This document shows positions 61,705 through 64,000 of a stretch of 64,000 bases of DNA, piece by piece. Origin of the DNA: Novosphingopyxis iocasae (GTDB lineage Bacteria; Pseudomonadota; Alphaproteobacteria; Sphingomonadales; Sphingomonadaceae); the NCBI RefSeq assembly GCF_014334095.1, contig NZ_CP060495.1:1883001-1947000 (forward strand), written 5' to 3'. Both the position numbers and the translations under genes were made by a program. How positions within the stretch are numbered: the stretch's first letter is position 1; each line of letters opens with the position of its first letter. The notes under the pieces are model-generated. The model searched no databases. It was not told where the DNA came from and was given only the letters and a program-made list of their open reading frames with translations.

Positions 61705-62402
61705 CCGCGGCGAAGGCGGGGCCGGTTCCACGCCGGCGGAACGCGCGATCCGCGATAGCGCCGACGCGATTGCAGATTGAGGCCGAACAGCCGCGTTTCC
61801 ACCATCAACTCCCCGGTCTCTTCGAAACCGATGCCAGCCTGTGCGCGGTAGCTCGTTTCATTGCCAATATCGCAATAGTTGAAGACACGGGTCACAGCGC
61901 GCGCGTTCATCTGGCGCAAACCGAATGCCGCCAGCAGCCGAGCCACGCTGCGGTCACGGTGCTGATGGTCTACCATCATGCCGAAAGCATAGGCTTCGCC
62001 TTCGGGCACCGTGACGAACAGCCTGCTGTTCGGATCATGAAAATCTTCGGTAGAGGCCCAGATGCAGGCGATTGCCTGTCCATCCGCCAGCGCGAACATC
62101 CCAATTCGTCCGTCTTCCAGCAGGCCTGCGAAATCGGCACATCGATGAGCCAGCCATCCGCTGAGGGGAGGAACGGCATCACCGCGCGTCAGCTCGACCA
62201 GCTTCACGCCGTCCGGCACCGGCGTTGCGTCGGCAGGCGGCAGATCGTCGGTGCGGCGGGCCAGGATGAACGACAGCTCCTGCCGGAAAACATGGTCGCG
62301 AATTGCCTTTGCCGCCATACCGCGCAGACCCAGCTTGCGCAGATTGGCGGCCATATGCTGCAACCGGCCGCTCCGTTCGGGCAAGGCGCCGTTCTCGCTC
62401 AT
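61701..62402 (-). CDS. GNAT-fold N-acetyltransferase
   Basis: 233 residues. The acetyl-CoA fold is visible in residues 100-200 (GMFALADGQAIACIWASTEDFHDPN, YAFGMMVDHQHRDRSVARLLAAFGLRQM, RVFNYCDIGN). It overlaps both neighbours by ATGA. It probably acylates a sugar precursor or a polymer-linked amine; the substrate is not known. Confidence 0.8.
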   Translation of the reverse strand: MSENGALPERSGRLQHMAANLRKLGLRGMAAKAIRDHVFRQELSFILARRTDDLPPADATPVPDGVKLVELTRGDAVPPLSGWLAHRCADFAGLLEDGRIGMFALADGQAIACIWASTEDFHDPNSRLFVTVPEGEAYAFGMMVDHQHRDRSVARLLAAFGLRQMNARAVTRVFNYCDIGNETSYRAQAGIGFEETGELMVETRLFGLNLQSRRRYRGSRVPPAWNRPRLRRG

Positions 62403-63442
62403 TTCAGGACCGAGCGGACGAGCTGGCGCGATGTAAAGAGCAGACTGTGTGCCACCGGCTTCAGCGCGATGCTGTGCATCGGCAGCATTACCCGCCGGTG
62501 CGGGCGGAACGCATTCTTGAACTGCATCCGGCCCTTTTCGCCCGGATCGGACGGCTCGTCGATCGGCACGCCGGCCAGATCATATCCCACGCATCCCGAT
62601 GCCCGCGCACGCCGCATCGCTTCCCACAGGAGGAGGTAATTGCTGGGGATCTTCGGTTCGGCATCGGTGCTCGCCAGGGTCAACCAGATCGCCTCGCCGC
62701 CCTGATGGACATAGGATGCCGCGCCCAGAAGCACGCCGTCCTTTTCGGCCAGCAGCATGGCCCCGCCAAGCTCCTCGATCAGCCCCGCCTGCGCCTTTGC
62801 ATCCGGCGTCGACGACATTTCATAAGCCGGGCGATTTGCATCAAAGATATCGAGCGCGCGCTGGAAAGCGGCGATATCGGCCTCGCTTTCCACCGCACGC
62901 ACCTGAACCCCGGCCTTGGCGGCCGCCTTCAGCTTGCGCCGTCCGCTCTGGCCGAAGCCTGCAAGAATGTCGTCCTCCGGCTTGTCCAGCCAGACGATAC
63001 CGGTCGCGACGTGGAGCGATTGCTGTGATGCGGGCAGCGGGGTGGCTCCGGCGGCGCGCATCGCCTCCGCCTTCACTGGAAGATCGCGGCCACGCACGCG
63101 CGGTGCCAGCTGCCACGTGGCGGCCCCCGCATCGCGCAGGACATCGCCGATCGCGCGAATCACCTCACCCAGATCGGCGGGATCGCGTACCAGCGGCCCG
63201 CGCGCGGAACTTGCCAGCCAGTAAGGGCCCGCCAGCTTGGAGCGGCGCACAACCGCGCTGCCGATGATGGCATCGTCGCGGCGGCAGATTACTGCCAGAT
63301 AATGATGGCGCGGATGCGCGGGCACCGCTGCCAGCCAGCCGGGCGTCTGCTGATAGGACCAGAACGGGCAGCTATCCACGAAGGCGGCGAACGACTGGCG
63401 CGTCCCCCCATCAAACTCATCGATGATTTCAGCAACGGTCAC
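62399..63442 (-). CDS. FemAB-like peptidyl/acyl transferase
   Basis: 347 residues from GTG 63442. A FemAB domain covers most of it: WSYQQTPGWLAAVPAHPRHHYLAV near 28, PASQQSLHVATGIVWLDKPEDDILAGFGQSGRRKLKAAAK near 137 (the FemAB core motif), and LASTDAEPKIPSNYLLLWEAMRRARASGCVGYDL near 250. FemAB enzymes use aminoacyl-tRNA or acyl-CoA to modify peptidoglycan or polysaccharides. It is the first gene of the leftward cluster. Confidence 0.85.
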   Translation of the reverse strand: MTVAEIIDEFDGGTRQSFAAFVDSCPFWSYQQTPGWLAAVPAHPRHHYLAVICRRDDAIIGSAVVRRSKLAGPYWLASSARGPLVRDPADLGEVIRAIGDVLRDAGAATWQLAPRVRGRDLPVKAEAMRAAGATPLPASQQSLHVATGIVWLDKPEDDILAGFGQSGRRKLKAAAKAGVQVRAVESEADIAAFQRALDIFDANRPAYEMSSTPDAKAQAGLIEELGGAMLLAEKDGVLLGAASYVHQGGEAIWLTLASTDAEPKIPSNYLLLWEAMRRARASGCVGYDLAGVPIDEPSDPGEKGRMQFKNAFRPHRRVMLPMHSIALKPVAHSLLFTSRQLVRSVLK

Positions 63443-63561
63443 CCGTTACTCCTTCGGTTGCTACGCACATATAGGGCATGCTTTTGATAAGGCAGCGGGA
63501 CACCCTCATCCAAGCGCGTTCACCTTAAAATCAGGCGCTTGTCCCCGTTTGAGGCGCTTTA

Positions 63562-63587
63562 CTACCGAAACTTTGACAATTCGGTAG
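63562..63587. promoter_or_regulatory. Palindrome CTACCGAA-N10-TTCGGTAG over a TTGACA hexamer
   Basis: The 8-base arms are perfect and the 10-base centre contains TTGACA (63573-63578). It is in the 193-base gap between the leftward polysaccharide cluster and a rightward gene, so a dimeric regulator binding here could block a promoter. No good -10 hexamer is evident. Confidence 0.45.
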
Positions 63588-63635
63588 GGAAAGGTGCTTA
63601 GGATCATTTAAATTCCGTCCTCGGAGAAGCATGCC

Positions 63636-64000
63636 TTGTCCACAACGCTCCAACAGTCGCCCGAGCTGGCCGCGTCGCGTGCGCCGGACTGGTGGATGGA
63701 TGCGTGGCGCATGGCCTATTGCGATGAGGCGAAGGCGCGGGCTCCTGTAGCCGGCCTACCGCTCCACGGCGCCAAGGGCGCGGCCCGTCTGCAAACACAG
63801 ACGAACCTGCAATCAAGCTATCTGGATGTGGAACCCGGCGTCAGCGATGCCGATGCGCTGGCGCAGGCGCTCTTCGCCGATCCGGCAACGGCGATGGTTT
63901 CGCTCGATTATCTGTCGGAGCATTCGCGTGCGCTTGCCTTGTTGCGGAAGGTGAAGGATTTTCACCGGCTGGAGCGACGCCATGCCTCGCGCGCGCTGAC
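63636..64000 (+). CDS. Unidentified protein, 3'-truncated by window
   Basis: The frame starts at TTG 63636 with GGAG nine bases upstream; the only in-frame stop before it is at 63609. It runs out of the window, giving 121 residues. The visible part (LSTTLQQSPELAASRAPDWW...) is rich in Ala and aromatic residues, with SLDYLSEHSRALALLRKVKDF near the end. I recognise no family. It is divergent from the polysaccharide cluster and may belong to it. Confidence 0.65.
   Translation, partial: MSTTLQQSPELAASRAPDWWMDAWRMAYCDEAKARAPVAGLPLHGAKGAARLQTQTNLQSSYLDVEPGVSDADALAQALFADPATAMVSLDYLSEHSRALALLRKVKDFHRLERRHASRAL

Overview
The window is a GC-rich, gene-dense chromosomal segment of an alphaproteobacterium, most likely from the order Sphingomonadales. 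The support is the gene mix rather than any single marker: bacterial Bpt arginyl/leucyl-transferase, the CpdR single-domain response regulator, SapC-family protein, a CtrA-type box, RlmN, BipA and the typical sphingomonad hypothetical proteins. Nearly all DNA codes for protein; about 65 genes, one tRNA (Val-GAC), no rRNA, no CRISPR array and no transposase were seen.

Layout. 1-3.3 kb: end of an MscS channel gene, phhB, the heme-exporter pair ccmAB and a CinA-like protein. 3.3-8.3 kb: map, a PQQ-dehydrogenase-like lipoprotein that has lost its cofactor residues, then glnB-glnA. 8.3-12.4 kb: a LysR regulator divergent from pirin and wrbA, an rluA-type synthase overlapping arfB, and free-Met-sulfoxide reductase. 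12.5-20.8 kb: a glycine-zipper surface protein behind a CtrA box, bpt, ilvA, a dehydrogenase/amidohydrolase pair, a small membrane protein, a DEAD-box helicase. 21-28 kb: sapC, cytochrome b561, N-formylglutamate amidohydrolase, cpdR, tRNA-Val, mscS, hemerythrin, thioesterase, cyclopropane synthase. 28-31 kb: MFS transporter, soxR and a divergent set (48-residue ORF, VOC protein, flavin reductase) behind a canonical SoxR box. 31-37 kb: a winged-helix regulator fused to a polytopic membrane domain facing a six-helix membrane protein, a methyltransferase-hydrolase pair, rlmN, and a histidine phosphatase pair.

37-44 kb: an outer-membrane barrel gene, dnaN with codon usage unlike its neighbour, a single-chain type IIL-like restriction-modification protein whose target-recognition segment has a much lower GC content than the rest, a 387-base gap full of inverted repeats, and an OxyR-like regulator that lacks the peroxidatic cysteine yet has an OxyR-type ATAG-N7-CTAT site at its start. 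44-51 kb: a lipoprotein sugar dehydrogenase, typA, a BASS-type transporter and telA with a membrane partner.

51.4-63.4 kb: a ten-gene leftward envelope-polysaccharide cluster, mostly joined by 4-base ATGA overlaps: FemAB-like, GNAT, MurJ-type flippase, glycosyltransferase, Wza-like export lipoprotein, Wzz-like co-polymerase with a degenerate kinase domain, Wzy/ligase, second glycosyltransferase, CelD/FemAB-like acyltransferase and a JmjC-like cupin protein. A divergent gene, cut by the window edge, starts at 63.6 kb behind a palindrome that overlaps a TTGACA hexamer.

The best leads for something undescribed are the polytopic winged-helix regulator unit, the cofactor-less PQQ-fold lipoprotein, the mosaic restriction enzyme beside an atypical dnaN, the putative SoxR regulon with its tiny first gene, and two small hairpin pairs with pyrimidine-rich loops that look like anti-Shine-Dalgarno small RNAs.
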